A stretch of 64,000 nucleotides of DNA from CAZCBX01 sp964497185 (GTDB lineage: Bacteria > Bdellovibrionota_G > JALEGL01 > JAGRMV01), in contig CAZCBX010000011.1 in assembly GCA_964497185.1 (NCBI GenBank), forward strand, positions 24,260-88,259. Reading direction: 5' to 3'. Below are positions 63,272-64,000 of the stretch, one piece after another. The notes beneath the pieces are model-generated. The model saw only the letters and a program-made list of their open reading frames with translations, was not told where the DNA came from and searched no databases. A program made the position numbers and the translations under genes. Position 1 is the stretch's first letter. Each line of letters starts with the position of its first letter.

Positions 63272-63994
63272 TTATTCAATACCAAAACTCAATCGACTTG
63301 CCAACACAACGACATCGCGCTGTGCAATCACTGCATTGGCAGCGTCTAGAGTTTGAAAACGATAAACCCCTTCGGGCACATTGAAAAAGATGTACGCACA
63401 AATATCATTGGGGCATCCTCCGCCTTCCACCAGCGCATCACCGACAAAATAATAGGGCCCGAAATCGGTGGCTTCCGAATTGTTCTGTTTGGACACCAAC
63501 GCCACGCGATTGGCAGAATTGCTGCTCACAGGCGAACTGCCAAAACTCGCACTTAAAATACCGGAGACCATGCCCAAAGCTGGATCCACCATAATGTTGG
63601 GACCATCTGTATCTTCTGCCAAATCCACAAATGCGCTGCGGCTACCCGCCAACAAAGCAGGCAGCCGAAAACGGTCGGAGGCAGTGTTGGTGGCAAACGA
63701 AATAATGGAATCCAAGTTGGGGCCAACGACTTCAAAAACCAATTCTTGATCATCGGGCACATCCCGCATCACAAAAGAAGCCTGGTTGTCACCCAATGTG
63801 GTTACGTCAAAGGTGGTTTCAAACTCTTGGGCGCCCCGTCCCAAAACAGTGATGGTGGGTGGCGGACTTTGGGCCAAAATAACGGATTCCTGCACGCCCT
63901 GCAAAGTGCCTTCAATGGTGGTGACGCCGCCATCATCTCCACAAGCGAATAAAAATAACAGGCCAAGCCAACCTGCCCGCATGCCTTTTCTCAT
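63272..63994 (-). CDS. Hypothetical lipoprotein (start near window edge)
   Basis: A 240-residue protein with a type II signal peptide (AGWLGLLFLFACGDD, Cys18). The mature part is Gly/Ser/Val/Asp-rich and beta-strand-like, with carboxypeptidase-regulatory or Ig-like character (IEGTLQGV, VFEVVGPNLDSII, NVPEGVYRFQTLDAANAVI), as seen in surface lipoproteins. A pair of Cys is present (GGCPNDICAYIF). The ATG at 63994 is six bases from the window edge; the upstream sequence is unseen, so another start is possible. Function unknown. Confidence 0.7.
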   Translation of the reverse strand: MRKGMRAGWLGLLFLFACGDDGGVTTIEGTLQGVQESVILAQSPPPTITVLGRGAQEFETTFDVTTLGDNQASFVMRDVPDDQELVFEVVGPNLDSIISFATNTASDRFRLPALLAGSRSAFVDLAEDTDGPNIMVDPALGMVSGILSASFGSSPVSSNSANRVALVSKQNNSEATDFGPYYFVGDALVEGGGCPNDICAYIFFNVPEGVYRFQTLDAANAVIAQRDVVVLASRLSFGIE

Positions 63995-64000
63995 CGCTCG

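Overview
The window reads as one chromosomal stretch from a Gram-negative, aerobic, respiring bacterium. It carries a FadL-type porin, an OmpA protein with thrombospondin type-3 calcium repeats, several lipobox lipoproteins, the membrane arm of complex I, IHF alpha, a stand-alone GspE-N/MshEN protein and an all-Lys/Arg/Thr/Ala histone-H1-like protein. That set fits the former Deltaproteobacteria (Myxococcota or Bdellovibrionota-like lineages), but I cannot place it more closely. A 100-N run at 53705-53804 shows that this is a scaffolded draft assembly. Coding density is high, with long runs of genes overlapping by 4 bp (ATGA/GTGA).

Layout. 1-2.6 kb: two subunits of a 2-oxoacid dehydrogenase E1 plus an unknown partner. 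2.6-3.8 kb: an AT-rich insert with a secreted Cys-rich DUF6973-like gene broken by one in-frame TGA, and a lipoprotein. 3.9-5.8 kb: dxs. 5.9-6.5 kb: Doc toxin with a ribbon-helix-helix antitoxin. 6.7-16.9 kb: FadL porin, membrane diguanylate cyclase, MAPEG protein, zinc peptidase, an operon of a duplicated membrane protein with GMC and Gfo/Idh/MocA oxidoreductases, SRPBCC protein and MshEN protein. 16.9-21.7 kb: yajQ, fumC, DUF4112 and SpmAB-like genes. 22.3-28.5 kb: a six-gene operon for the later steps of leucine breakdown (both methylcrotonyl-CoA carboxylase subunits, methylglutaconyl-CoA hydratase, HMG-CoA lyase), led by YqaA and DUF309 genes. 28.5-36.7 kb: tRNA maturation genes (miaE-like, trmB, CCA-adding enzyme), glycosyltransferase, S41 protease, ChaN-like protein and the histone-like gene. 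37.2-47.0 kb: complex I operon nuoA-C-D-H-I-J-K-L-M-N, with nuoB and nuoEFG not present. 47.6-50.0 kb: ihfA and ligA. 50.2-53.2 kb: lysine 6-transaminase and its semialdehyde dehydrogenase. 53.4-60.0 kb: VOC protein (broken by the gap), dGTPase, and an envelope operon of OmpA, a lipoprotein and two M16 peptidases. 60.0-63.0 kb: divergent speA and speB (arginine to putrescine). 63.0-64.0 kb: a small membrane protein and a lipoprotein.

Metabolically the window joins branched-chain and lysine catabolism (acetyl-CoA, acetoacetate, aminoadipate) to the TCA cycle (fumarase) and complex I, with arginine-derived polyamines and MEP isoprenoid synthesis alongside.

The main unexplained signal is a family of structured non-coding elements. 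Every gene-free gap longer than 300 bp (17391-17946, 21710-22292, 36686-37248, 47006-47562, each 556-583 bp) holds one. All four contain the palindrome CAAACGCC-N3-GGCGTTTG. Two near-identical copies of about 420 bp lie in inverted orientation and tightly bracket the whole nuo operon.
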